NCBI GenBank assembly: GCA_035301985.1
Contig: DATGTE010000030.1
Coordinates: 57,581-121,580, forward strand
Direction of reading: 5' to 3'
Length of the DNA: 64,000 nucleotides
DNA from: DASUXY01 sp035301985
GTDB lineage: Bacteria > Bacillota > Bacilli > Bacillales > Amphibacillaceae
The first letter of the stretch is position 1, and the number at the start of each line of letters is the position of its first letter. Made by a program: the position numbers and the translations under genes. Positions 7,971 through 16,579 of the stretch are shown here, piece by piece. Below the pieces are notes generated by a model. It had not been told where the DNA came from. It searched no databases and saw only the letters and a program-made list of their open reading frames with translations.

Positions 7971-9182
7971 TTAATGTTTATAGGATACGGATTCCTTATT
8001 TTCCCAAGCTGGTAACATTTTATTCAGTGGTTTATCTTTACGATAGCCTAATACATACTCGGCTTGCATAATTGTATGAATTTCGCGCGTTCCTTCATAG
8101 ATTACCGGTGCTTTTGAGTTTCGTAAATAACGCTCGACTGGATATTCATCTGAATATCCATAAGCACCATGGATTTGTACAGCATCATCGGCTGCTTTGT
8201 TTGCAAAATCACATGCTTGCCACTTGGCTAAAGAAGTTTCGCGTGTATTTCGAACGCCTTTATTTTTCAGTTCACCGGCACGGTAAACGAGAAGACGGCT
8301 CATTTGTAGTCCGGCTTCCATATTGGCAATCATTTGTTGGACGAGCTGGTGTTTTCCAATCGCTTTGCCAAATGTTTCCCGTTCGTGACAGTAATCAACA
8401 CTCGCTTCAATACAAGCCATAATTTGGCCAACTGCCCCCGCTGCCACCGTGAATCGACCATTATCCAACGCAGACATGGCAATTTTGAAGCCTTCACCTT
8501 CTTCACCGAGCAAATTTTCTTTAGGGATTTTAACATCTTCAAAAAATAATTCTCCCGTATTGCCTGCACGGATTCCTAATTTCCCTTTCGTCGCTTTAGA
8601 AGAAAAGCCTTCCCATGTTCTTTCGACGATAAATGCTGATATGCCATGATGTTTTTTAGATTTATCGGTGTAGGCAAACACGAGAAAGTAATCAGCCGTA
8701 TCGCATAAAGAGATCCACGTTTTTTGCCCATTTAAAATATAGTAATCGCCACTTTTCATAGCCGTGGATTGTAGAGAGGCAACATCGGATCCAGCTCCAG
8801 GCTCGGTCAGTCCGAATGCACCAATCTTTTCGCCTTTGGCTTGTGGGACTAAATATTTTTGTTTTTGCTCTTCGGTTCCCCATTGCAGGAGTGTCATACT
8901 ATTTAGTCCTGTATGAACGGAAACAGCCGTACGAAATGCTGTGTCTCCTCGCTCGAGTTCTTCGCATACAATAGCTAAAGAATTATAGTCCATGCCACTG
9001 CCACCATATTTCTCGGGTATACAAACGCCCATTAAGCCCAAATCAGCTAGTTTTGTCATGATGGCCGGATCAAATTGTCCTTGTCGATCCCATTCGGCAA
9101 TATGTGGCATAATCTCATCATCAACAAATTGGCGTACCGTATTCCGTAACATCGTTTGTTCTTCTGTAAAATCAAAATTCAT
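7971..9182 (-). CDS. Acyl-CoA dehydrogenase, probable glutaryl-CoA dehydrogenase
   Basis: FAD-dependent acyl-CoA dehydrogenase, 403 residues. G-L-T-E-P-G-A-G-S-D (~residues 124-133) is the FAD/substrate loop; the catalytic base is E363 in Y-E-G-T. The segment E77-R78-G-D-T-A-F-R84-T85 reproduces the spacing of Glu87 and Arg94 of human glutaryl-CoA dehydrogenase, the residues that hold the glutaryl gamma-carboxylate; most other acyl-CoA dehydrogenases lack this arginine. I-H after Y-E-G-T-R-E also fits that group. AGGAG directly abuts the first ATG (9191), so ATG 9182 is the better start. It lies 74 bases downstream of a family III CoA-transferase on the same strand and probably shares its transcript. 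Expected reaction: glutaryl-CoA to crotonyl-CoA plus CO2. Substrate inferred from residues and context. Confidence 0.82.
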   Translation of the reverse strand: MNFDFTEEQTMLRNTVRQFVDDEIMPHIAEWDRQGQFDPAIMTKLADLGLMGVCIPEKYGGSGMDYNSLAIVCEELERGDTAFRTAVSVHTGLNSMTLLQWGTEEQKQKYLVPQAKGEKIGAFGLTEPGAGSDVASLQSTAMKSGDYYILNGQKTWISLCDTADYFLVFAYTDKSKKHHGISAFIVERTWEGFSSKATKGKLGIRAGNTGELFFEDVKIPKENLLGEEGEGFKIAMSALDNGRFTVAAGAVGQIMACIEASVDYCHERETFGKAIGKHQLVQQMIANMEAGLQMSRLLVYRAGELKNKGVRNTRETSLAKWQACDFANKAADDAVQIHGAYGYSDEYPVERYLRNSKAPVIYEGTREIHTIMQAEYVLGYRKDKPLNKMLPAWENKESVSYKH

Positions 9183-9256
9183 CGTCATCATCTCCTAATG
9201 ATTATTTAGTTTGTCATAAAATAGATCGACATGCTCCCTTTTAAATTGGAAGGGTT

Positions 9257-10441
9257 TTATTTATCCTTGGAACCGCTGCACTCGTCGAGCGTTTGTTCGA
9301 GCCCAAATTGCTTGACAATCGCTCGGTTATGTTCTCCGATATTTGGTGGGTGGTATCTAACCGAAACCGGTGTTCGCGATAGCTTTAATGGACTCCCAAT
9401 CATATCGATCGTTCCGGCTGTCGGATGTTCGTGTTTGATGAACATCTTTCTGGAAATGAGTTGAGGATCCTTCGCTACTTGTTCTAGGTTTTGGATAGGG
9501 CCACAGGGAATATTATTTTCATGGCATTTATTTTGCCAATAGCTCGTCGGCTTCGTTACAAAAACTTCTTGTAATAATGGCACTAAAATGTCACGATGTT
9601 TCACACGTTCTGGATTGGTCCGAAAACGTTGATCTTTATAATATTGTGGTGTTTCTAAGATGGAACATAATGCTTTAAATTGCTTATCATTTCCAATGGC
9701 AATGACCATTTCTCCATCCATTGTTTGAAATGTTTGGTAGGGAACAATGTTTGCGTGATGATTCCCTAGTCGATCTGGTATTTCGCCTGACATTAAATAA
9801 TTGCTACCAATGTTGACGAGGGCACTTACAGCTGAATCATACAGCGAAATATCTATTTTTTGTCCCTTTCCTGATTGGGTGCGCTCAAGCAAAGCTGCTT
9901 GAATGCCGATTGTAGCGTACAGTCCGGTCAATACATCGGTAATGGCGACACCCAGTTTTTGTGGGCCCGATTGTTCATCACCTGTAATACTCATGAATCC
10001 ACTCATTGCTTGAATAATAAAATCGTAACCAGGCATTTTCTTATACGGACCGGTTTCACCAAAACCAGTAATGGAGCAATAGACAAGTTTGGGGTTGATT
10101 TGTGACAAGGTATCATAATCTAATCCAAAGCGCTCCATCGTTCCTGTCTTGAAATTATGAATAATGACATCGCTTTCATATACAAGTTTTTTAATAACGT
10201 CAATCCCTTCCGTTGTTTTCAAATCAACCGTTATGCTTTTTTTATTTCGATTTGTACAAAGGTAGTATGCGCTTACATTATTTTTAAAAGGGGGTCCCCA
10301 TTTTCGCGTATCATCACTCCCTCCAGGGGCTTCGACTTTAATGACTTCAGCACCGAGGTCACCTAAAATCATCGTACAATATGGGCCTGCGAGTACACGT
10401 GATAAGTCGAGAATGCGGATATGTTTTAATGCACCTGACAA
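9257..10441 (-). CDS. CaiB/BaiF family III CoA-transferase, possible succinyl-CoA:glutarate CoA-transferase
   Basis: 394 residues with the family opening L-D-L-S-R-V-L-A-G-P-Y-C-T-M-x-L-x-D-L-G-A-E-V-I-K and the catalytic aspartate in the segment G-Q-K-I-D-I-S-L-Y-D-S. Family III enzymes move CoA between acyl-CoA and a free acid. Paired with a glutaryl-CoA-dehydrogenase-like gene it could activate glutarate, as human SUGCT does (inference). The start is TTG 10441: AAAGGAG (10450-10456) is eight bases upstream and the protein then begins exactly where the family begins; longer frames upstream carry unrelated sequence. Upstream lies about 360 bases of non-coding DNA with a cre-like site. Confidence 0.83.
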   Translation of the reverse strand: MSGALKHIRILDLSRVLAGPYCTMILGDLGAEVIKVEAPGGSDDTRKWGPPFKNNVSAYYLCTNRNKKSITVDLKTTEGIDVIKKLVYESDVIIHNFKTGTMERFGLDYDTLSQINPKLVYCSITGFGETGPYKKMPGYDFIIQAMSGFMSITGDEQSGPQKLGVAITDVLTGLYATIGIQAALLERTQSGKGQKIDISLYDSAVSALVNIGSNYLMSGEIPDRLGNHHANIVPYQTFQTMDGEMVIAIGNDKQFKALCSILETPQYYKDQRFRTNPERVKHRDILVPLLQEVFVTKPTSYWQNKCHENNIPCGPIQNLEQVAKDPQLISRKMFIKHEHPTAGTIDMIGSPLKLSRTPVSVRYHPPNIGEHNRAIVKQFGLEQTLDECSGSKDK

Positions 10442-10800
10442 ATGATTCACTCCTTTCCCATTATGGAACAAATGATCGATCAGACAAAAAAACCAATTCA
10501 AAATGATCGCAGTGTGCTGCAAGTCATCATGAACTGGCTTCGATCTGTTGGAACGAACCTGGAATGGGTGCGTAAACAGATTAGGCAGTATGATAGGTTG
10601 TCAAACATATCATGTGGATTAGCGTGTGGATAGCTTAGACATGATTCGTTATTATATAGTGTAATCTATTCTGAAAAGAATGTAAATAGTTTATTTGAAT
10701 TATTTTTATGCGGATCCATAAATGCATAAGGAAGAGTCAAAGATTTTATATCTTGATTTGGTAACCGTTTACGTTACAAGACGCTGGGTTTAATTGAAAC
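10442..10800. other. Intergenic region upstream of the CoA-transferase, with a cre-like site
   Basis: No gene seen. On the minus strand TTTACA and TACACT, 17 bases apart around 10659-10687, could be a promoter but are weak. GGTAACCGTTTACG at 10760-10773 matches 12 of 14 cre positions (only the outer T and A differ), suggesting weak CcpA control of the CoA-transferase/dehydrogenase pair. Confidence 0.35.
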
Positions 10801-10841
10801 AATAAAAGGTTGATTCCGAATCGACGTGATTGGAATCAACC
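10801..10841 (-). terminator. Terminator after mreBH
   Basis: Stem GGTTGATTCC (10808-10817) with GGAATCAACC (10832-10841); on the minus strand the hairpin is followed by TTTTATT. Ten bases past the mreBH stop. Confidence 0.85.
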
Positions 10842-10850
10842 GAATGTCCA

Positions 10851-11858
10851 TTATTTAGTTGCTTTTTGTAACTTAGAAATCATTTGGATTGAGCGACCTG
10901 TTCCAATAGCTACGGATTCGATAGGATTTGGTGCAAGGTGTACAGGCACAGACAATTCATGGGTGAGCCATTCAGTGAGACCTTGTAGCAATGCCCCTCC
11001 ACCTGTTAAAACAATTCCGTGATCAACGATATCCCCGCTTAATTCAGGTGGTGAACTTTCTAATGTTGCGTGGATGGCTTCTAAAATTTGTTCAAGCAAC
11101 TCCTTAATGGCGGCATATACTTCTTTTGAAGAAATCGTAACGGTTTTCGGAAGACCTGTTACCATATCTCTTCCACGAACTTCCATTTTTTCTTCCTCAT
11201 GATTTGGATGAGCATGACCAATCTCCATTTTTACTTGTTCAGCAGTGCGCTCTCCAATTAAAATGCTATATTTTTTACGAATGTATTGCGTGATTTCCTC
11301 GTCCATTAAATCTCCGCCGACACGGACTGAGTTAGATGACACAATTCCTCCGAATGATATGATTCCTATTTCTGTCGTTCCCCCACCGATATCGACGACT
11401 ACATTAGCAATCGGTTCATCAATCGGTAAATCACTGCCGATCGCTGCAGCAATCGGTTCTTCAATGAGGTGAACTTGTTTTGCACCATAACTTGAAACAG
11501 CATTATCAATAGCGCGTCGTTCAACCGTCGTACTACCTGTAGGCGTACAGACGACGACAATCGGTTTACGCAATGATAAACCAATTTTCTTACTTACCTT
11601 TTTTAATAAAACTTTAAGCATCTGTGCGGTCACATCGTAATCCGCAATGACGCCATTTTTCAATGGCCGAATCGGCACAATATTTTTCGGTGTTTTTCCA
11701 ACCATTTGTTTTGCCTCTGCACCAACAGCGACCACATCATTTGTTGTCATATCGATCGCTACTACATTGGGTTCATTTAAGACGATTCCTTTTGATTTTG
11801 AATAAATAAGGATGTTTGCAGTTCCTAAATCAATTCCAATTTCAGCTGTTGAAAACAT
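10851..11858 (-). CDS. mreBH: Actin-like cell-shape protein MreBH
   Basis: MreB-family ATPase that forms membrane-bound filaments guiding lateral wall synthesis. 335 residues with the actin-fold motifs: phosphate-1 G-I-D-L-G-T-A-N, connect-1, phosphate-2 V-D-I-G-G-G-T-T-E, and adenosine L-T-G-G-G-A-L-L. The start M-F-S-T-A-E-I-G-I-D-L-G-T-A-N-I-L-I-Y-S, the absence of mreC/mreD/minC neighbours, and the end L-Q-K-A-x-K fit MreBH better than MreB or Mbl. GGAGG lies eight bases before ATG 11858; the longer frame from 11885 has no support. In B. subtilis MreBH acts with the wall hydrolase LytE and is controlled by sigma-I; no convincing sigma-I site was found here. The divergent neighbour encodes a secreted CAP protein. 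Confidence 0.88.
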   Translation of the reverse strand: MFSTAEIGIDLGTANILIYSKSKGIVLNEPNVVAIDMTTNDVVAVGAEAKQMVGKTPKNIVPIRPLKNGVIADYDVTAQMLKVLLKKVSKKIGLSLRKPIVVVCTPTGSTTVERRAIDNAVSSYGAKQVHLIEEPIAAAIGSDLPIDEPIANVVVDIGGGTTEIGIISFGGIVSSNSVRVGGDLMDEEITQYIRKKYSILIGERTAEQVKMEIGHAHPNHEEEKMEVRGRDMVTGLPKTVTISSKEVYAAIKELLEQILEAIHATLESSPPELSGDIVDHGIVLTGGGALLQGLTEWLTHELSVPVHLAPNPIESVAIGTGRSIQMISKLQKATK

Positions 11859-12457
11859 AATTTGTTCCTCCATAATTTTAATCAATATTTACTACTTCCG
11901 GGATCATATATGCGTTTGATGGGGAGGGCTCTAGGCGATAAAAAACCAATCGTATAAGGTGTAAAAAATAAGCTGGGTAATCAGTCAAAATCTGCTTAAT
12001 CATCAACACTTATATAAAAAGTCCTTGTTGTTAATTATCGTCCTTCTTTAGAAGCCTCTGATTTCCCCGTGAAACTCGAATGACAAGCTTATTAAACTCA
12101 CAATATTTCTTATGATTATTATTCAGTATAAAGGTTCATCCATCTTTTAAGATTAGTCCAAATTGTTGTCGAACTCAAGTAACAATTTGATGACAAAAAA
12201 AGACATTTTGTAACATTTCAAGTAAAACGACTTGGTGTCAATCCATAATTTTATGAATCTATTACCATTATAACTAATTTCTCGTTGAATATCCGTATTT
12301 AGGATTTTACGACATGTACATATACCAAGGGTTGAACAATTTTTTTACAAGACAAGGCACAAATTTCTTGGAACATGAAAATATAACCAACATTATTACA
12401 AAAATCACATGGTATATTTATTTTGCGAGCAACAAAAACAAAAGGAGATGGATAAAC
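11859..12457. other. Divergent intergenic region between mreBH and the CAP-protein gene
   Basis: About 600 AT-rich bases without a supported gene. On the plus strand TTGGAA (12368-12373) and CATTAT (12391-12396), 17 bases apart, may be the promoter of the CAP gene. An upstream extension of that gene to 12314 is open but lacks an SD and would bury the signal peptide. No convincing WalR or sigma-I site was found. Confidence 0.4.
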
Positions 12458-13258
12458 GTGTTTAAAAAGTTTGTCGTAACGACTGCACTCGCTACAACAT
12501 TGCTATTTAGTGGAGTAAATCATCAGTTTGCTGATGCATCAGCCAATGATTCATCGCAAAATGTGACATATGAAACAAAGGCATATTATTCGATGAATGG
12601 GGGAGAATGGCAGAACCTTTCTACGAATAAGATCGATGGAATGTTATCTAAATGGCTTTGTGAAAATCCGCAACAACAAAAAGACGTAGCAAATAAACAA
12701 GAACCGAATGAGTCAGCAAATAAAGAAAATCAAGAAAAACTAAAGCAAGAAGCGAATAAAGAAGAACAGCAAGATCAAAAGGATAAACAACATGCCCAAG
12801 AAGGTGCAGCCGATCAAAATCAGACAGCTAAACAAGATGAATCAATGAATAAAAAGGAGCAACAATCGGATGATCAACAACTGAGCCAATTTGAACAAGA
12901 AGTTGTTGAATTAACGAATGAAGAGCGTGCTAAACAAGGATTAAGTCCACTGAAAGCTGACGCCCAGCTTAGTAAAGTAGCCCGTGACAAATCCAAAGAT
13001 ATGGCAACCAATGGTTACTTTTCCCACAATAGTCCAACATATGGTTCTCCATTTGACATGATGAAGCAGTATGGTATTACGTATCGTACAGCTGGTGAAA
13101 ATATCGCTAAAGGACAGCGCACACCACAAGAAGTTGTTAACGGATGGATGAATAGTGAAGGGCACCGTGCGAATATAATGAACGGAGAGTTCACACATAT
13201 CGGCGTCGGTTATGTTGAACAAGGAAATCACTGGACACAACAATTTATTGGCAAATAA
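12458..13258 (+). CDS. Secreted CAP/SCP-domain protein (YkwD-like)
   Basis: 266 residues in three parts. An N-terminal signal peptide (K-K-F then hydrophobic T-A-L-A-T-T-L-L-F, probable cleavage near A-D-A). A long low-complexity linker (~70-145) made of Q, K, E, N and D. A C-terminal CAP domain from ~145 with E-L-T-N-E-E-R, the histidine in F-S-H-N-S-P, G-E-N-I-A, and H-R-A-N-I-M. Such proteins are exported and wall-associated; their biochemical role in Bacillaceae is unsettled. The GTG at 12458 follows AAAGGAG. A strong terminator follows, so it is monocistronic. Confidence 0.85.
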   Translation: MFKKFVVTTALATTLLFSGVNHQFADASANDSSQNVTYETKAYYSMNGGEWQNLSTNKIDGMLSKWLCENPQQQKDVANKQEPNESANKENQEKLKQEANKEEQQDQKDKQHAQEGAADQNQTAKQDESMNKKEQQSDDQQLSQFEQEVVELTNEERAKQGLSPLKADAQLSKVARDKSKDMATNGYFSHNSPTYGSPFDMMKQYGITYRTAGENIAKGQRTPQEVVNGWMNSEGHRANIMNGEFTHIGVGYVEQGNHWTQQFIGK

Positions 13259-13267
13259 TGAACGAGC

Positions 13268-13309
13268 AAAAGAGGCAGTCCCAAGCAGTTGCTGAGATTG
13301 CCTCTTTTA
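13268..13309 (+). terminator. Terminator after the CAP-protein gene
   Basis: AAAAGAGGCAGTC pairs with GATTGCCTCTTTT around a 15-base loop; the 3' arm ends in a T run. Ten bases past the stop. The next 200 bases up to plsC hold no other recognisable element. Confidence 0.85.
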
Positions 13310-13509
13310 TTAAAGGGAAGGGTAAGTTATACGTATTATTCATATTTCCCAATGCAATAAACAATAAAACATTGCATATTTCATAGTGGCTGAAAACCTT
13401 TTTATTTTCTTGATTATGATACGTGAAAAGGTATAATATTAGTGTTTCTATTTGTAAACATTTGAACAAATAGACATGCAATCCGCCACGTATGTTGAGG
13501 AGGAACAAC

Positions 13510-14289
13510 ATGATTTTCACTGTCAGGATTTATGTGTATGCTACATGTTTAGTGCTTGGGAGTTTGTTTTATTTACAGAAAGCGAAAAGAGCGCAACAAC
13601 GAATGGATGGTCAACAGGCTGATTCGTTTATTTTTTATACGCCTAAAACCGTCTCTCGAAAAGTCATTCGTAAAACAGGTACAGATGTTCTTGTCAGTGG
13701 ACAAGAACATCTGCCCGATGGAGCTGTTCTTTTTGTGGCCAATCATCAAGGGTTGTTTGATATTCTCGCATTACTTGGATATTTAGGAAAGCCGACGGGA
13801 TTTATAGCTAAACAAGAAATTAAAAAACTTCCCATCATCCGTACTTGGATGGAACTCATCCATTGTGTGTTTATTGATCGAAGTGATCGAAGACAATCTG
13901 TGCGTGCCATTCATCAAGGGATCCAAAATTTAAAAGACGGTCATTCGCTCGTCATCTTTCCTGAGGGTACGAGGAGTACAGATGGTCAATTAAATCGTTT
14001 TAAGCCTGGAAGCTTTCGCCTTGGTACAAGAGCAAAAGTTCCTATTGTTCCAATCGCTATTGATGGAACATGGCAGCTATATGAAAAAAATAATCGTCGT
14101 GTAAAAGCTTCGACGATTCATTTAGTTATAAGTGAGGCGATTGAGCCAGAGGAATACGAACAAATGACAAGTAGAGAATTGGCCTCGCACGTGCAACAAA
14201 TCATTGAAAAACAACTAAAAAGAACGCGACGTTTACAAAATAAAGAAGATACCGATCAACCGTTGAAACTAGAACAAAACATTGGTTAA
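13510..14289 (+). CDS. plsC: 1-acyl-sn-glycerol-3-phosphate acyltransferase (PlsC family)
   Basis: Adds the second acyl chain to lysophosphatidate at the inner face of the membrane. 259 residues: an N-terminal hydrophobic anchor (~1-22), the catalytic N-H-x4-D box (N-H-Q-G-L-F-D, ~residue 78), the phosphate-binding F-P-E-G-T-R-S box (~152), and a P-I-V-P-I-A-I-D segment (~175). A basic, charged C-terminal tail (~225-259) is longer than usual. GAGGAGG immediately before sets ATG 13510. Single gene with its own terminator. Confidence 0.88.
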   Translation: MIFTVRIYVYATCLVLGSLFYLQKAKRAQQRMDGQQADSFIFYTPKTVSRKVIRKTGTDVLVSGQEHLPDGAVLFVANHQGLFDILALLGYLGKPTGFIAKQEIKKLPIIRTWMELIHCVFIDRSDRRQSVRAIHQGIQNLKDGHSLVIFPEGTRSTDGQLNRFKPGSFRLGTRAKVPIVPIAIDGTWQLYEKNNRRVKASTIHLVISEAIEPEEYEQMTSRELASHVQQIIEKQLKRTRRLQNKEDTDQPLKLEQNIG

Positions 14290-14302
14290 CCTTTTTTTGC
14301 AC

Positions 14303-14341
14303 AAGCGAGGAAATGATCCAGTCGTTTCCTCGCTTCATTTT
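14303..14341 (+). terminator. Terminator after plsC
   Basis: AAGCGAGGAAA (14303-14313) pairs perfectly with TTTCCTCGCTT (14325-14335), followed by CATTTTT on the plus strand. Confidence 0.8.
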
Positions 14342-14366
14342 TACTGTCCTTTCACTCCTTCCACGA

Positions 14367-15182
14367 TCATCTGTCTGCAAAAAACTTTTGTAGACTTTTA
14401 ATTGGATGAAACGTAGGCTCTTGTTGATTAAATGTTGCGATATATTTAAATCCTAGTTCGTCAAGTGTTGCCAGTGTTTGCTCAAATTGATAAGCGAGTG
14501 TTGTTTCTGTATGTGAATCAGAACCGAGGGTGATGATTTCTCCACCTAATTCCTTATAAAGCTTCAAAATATCTACACTCGGCATTCCACTTGTCATCCC
14601 ATATCGATAACTCGATGTATTGATTTCAATTCCTTTTCCCTTAGGGATGATTTCTTTAAAAATCTGTTGAATCAGATCGTGAAAATCATGGTCAACTTTT
14701 TCATCGGTATATCTTTTGACGAGGTCTAAATGCCCTAATATCGTGTATGCTTCATAATTTTCAACACAAAAAAGGAGCTCTTCATAATATTTAGCGAACG
14801 CTTCTTCAGTCGTTCGATTGTCGAAAAGACTTCCTGAATGTAAATCTTTCCGGTCGGTTGTATGCATTGAACAAATGATGAAGTCAAACGTTTCTTTTTC
14901 TAGTAACGTCGTATATTTTTCTAATAGATGTGGCTGAACGCCAATTTCCACTCCTTTTTTTATAGTTATTCGGTCGCTATATAATGATTGCATATCGGTG
15001 ATTTTTTGCTCATATGCTGGTAAATCAAGGTCGAATGTAATCGTTGGATCTGGGTAATCATAATCAATATGATCCGTGAAACAGATTTCTTTTAAACCAT
15101 CCTCAATCGCTTTCTCGATCGTTTTCTCCATTGGTGTCGAACAATCAGCTGAAAAATCACTATGAATATGATAATCAAACAT
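14367..15182 (-). CDS. hisJ: Histidinol-phosphatase, PHP family (HisJ)
   Basis: Removes phosphate from L-histidinol phosphate, the penultimate step of histidine synthesis. 271 residues of the PHP metal-dependent fold: Y-H-I-H-S-D-F-S at the start, F-T-D-H-I-D (~36), I-C-S-M-H-T (~107), L-G-H-L-D-L (~152), and G-S-D-S-H near the end supply the metal ligands. A GGGGGAA SD favours ATG 15182 rather than 15197. It is transcribed away from the his operon, sharing a 112-base divergent promoter region. Confidence 0.9.
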   Translation of the reverse strand: MFDYHIHSDFSADCSTPMEKTIEKAIEDGLKEICFTDHIDYDYPDPTITFDLDLPAYEQKITDMQSLYSDRITIKKGVEIGVQPHLLEKYTTLLEKETFDFIICSMHTTDRKDLHSGSLFDNRTTEEAFAKYYEELLFCVENYEAYTILGHLDLVKRYTDEKVDHDFHDLIQQIFKEIIPKGKGIEINTSSYRYGMTSGMPSVDILKLYKELGGEIITLGSDSHTETTLAYQFEQTLATLDELGFKYIATFNQQEPTFHPIKSLQKFFADR

Positions 15183-15200
15183 AAAACATTCCCCCATCTA

Positions 15201-15229
15201 TTGACATATTTGATTCTGTTGACTACAAT
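15201..15229 (+). promoter_or_regulatory. Sigma-A promoter of the his operon
   Basis: TTGACA (15201-15206) and TACAAT (15224-15229) with a 17-base spacer, about 65 bases before hisZ. No T-box, attenuator or terminator is seen in the short leader, so histidine-responsive control is not visible. Confidence 0.8.
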
Positions 15230-15294
15230 ACTATATAACTTTATCTCAGTAAAGCAATAGAGTAATAAAGTAAGATTGGAAAGGGGGCCATTCA

Positions 15295-16524
15295 TTGAAA
15301 TATACAAATTTTAATAACGTGCTAGAAATAAATGCTTTAACATGTGAAAAAAGAGAGGAAATTATTGAAACGTTTAAAACTCGTTTTCGTACGTACGGAT
15401 ATCAACAAATACAAACCCCTGTTTTCGAGCCGTACGACTTGTATTCGATTGTCAAAGGAACGATTCAGAGGGATGATATGATTAAAGTCATTGGTCCTAC
15501 TGGAAAGGTCCTTGTGTTGCGACCGGATGCGACGATTCCCATTGCTCGGCTCATATCGAATCATTTACAAGGTGATCAGGAAACACTTCGATATTTTTAT
15601 ATAATGGATGTATTCCGCCAGACACAAAAGGGTACAGATCACCATGAACGAACACAAGCTGGGGTTGAGTATTTTGGCAATCCATCACCTGCTGCAGATG
15701 CAGAAATATTGGCTCTCGCTGCTCATGTATTAAAAGATTTGAAGTTGGATGAGTTTACGTTAGAAATTGGGCATGCGGATTTTGTTCAACAATTGCTTAT
15801 CGAGGTGCCTTTCGGAGAAATCAAAATGGAACAATTAAAACAACTCATCCAAGCAAAAAACAGAACTGAACTCGAAATATTTCTCTCCGCATATGATGTT
15901 GATCCGACTGTGAAAAGCATTTTATTAGAAATTCCCCAATTGTATGGGAAGCCTGATGAAGTCCTGCAACGTGCTAAACGCCTTTCTTTGAATGAGCGAA
16001 TGGCAGAAGCGATTAATAATCTTGAAGCGGTATGCAATTTACTCGATGTGTTAGATTTATGTGAGCATATCGTCATTGATTTAGGATTGATTAATCATAT
16101 GGATTATTATTCGGATATTATTTTTCAAGGGTTTATCAAGAGTGTTGCCAAACCCGTATTGATGGGTGGTAGATATGACCGTTTGACAGAGCAATTTTCT
16201 ACAACTGTTCCGGCGATTGGATTTGCTTGTGAGATTGATCTCATTATGGAAGGGTTGACGTTCGTAGATGAACCATCTCCTATAGCAGATGTAGCGGTTT
16301 ATTATGATGAACGTAATGTTAAAGATGCCCTCCTCTTAGCGAATGAGTTGCGCAATCGTAATCGACGAGTATTGTGTCTTCAACATCATGAATCTACTTC
16401 GTCTGTATATGAATCCATCTGTACCATCTCATTTGTAAAGGGGAAGATTACGATGACTCATAATCAGAATGAACGGCAATTTACGAATGTGAAATCCGTT
16501 TTACAGTATATTGTGGAAAAATAA
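15295..16524 (+). CDS. hisZ: ATP phosphoribosyltransferase regulatory subunit HisZ
   Basis: A catalytically inactive histidyl-tRNA-synthetase-like protein that forms the active, feedback-sensitive complex with short-form HisG. 409 residues with class II synthetase motifs: T-P-V-F-E-P (motif 1 region), L-R-P-D-A-T-I-P-I-A-R (motif 2), and G-G-R-Y-D-R-L (~297). It lacks the anticodon-binding domain and Leu-Val-Val-type catalytic details of true HisRS. The start is TTG 15295 behind AAGGGGG. First gene of the operon and partner of the next gene. Confidence 0.92.
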   Translation: MKYTNFNNVLEINALTCEKREEIIETFKTRFRTYGYQQIQTPVFEPYDLYSIVKGTIQRDDMIKVIGPTGKVLVLRPDATIPIARLISNHLQGDQETLRYFYIMDVFRQTQKGTDHHERTQAGVEYFGNPSPAADAEILALAAHVLKDLKLDEFTLEIGHADFVQQLLIEVPFGEIKMEQLKQLIQAKNRTELEIFLSAYDVDPTVKSILLEIPQLYGKPDEVLQRAKRLSLNERMAEAINNLEAVCNLLDVLDLCEHIVIDLGLINHMDYYSDIIFQGFIKSVAKPVLMGGRYDRLTEQFSTTVPAIGFACEIDLIMEGLTFVDEPSPIADVAVYYDERNVKDALLLANELRNRNRRVLCLQHHESTSSVYESICTISFVKGKITMTHNQNERQFTNVKSVLQYIVEK

Positions 16525-16579
16525 TCGTTGCTTGATTGTTGTGATATTTTATTTTCAAATAGAGGAGGAGTTAGTAGAT

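Noticed and set aside
12210..12235. WalR box upstream of the CAP-protein gene
   Set aside because: TGTAAC followed by AAGTAA after five bases matches only the first half-site of the direct repeat.
12314..12457. N-terminal extension of the CAP protein
   Set aside because: The added 48 residues have no SD and would place the clear signal peptide internally; GTG 12458 with AAAGGAG is a better start.
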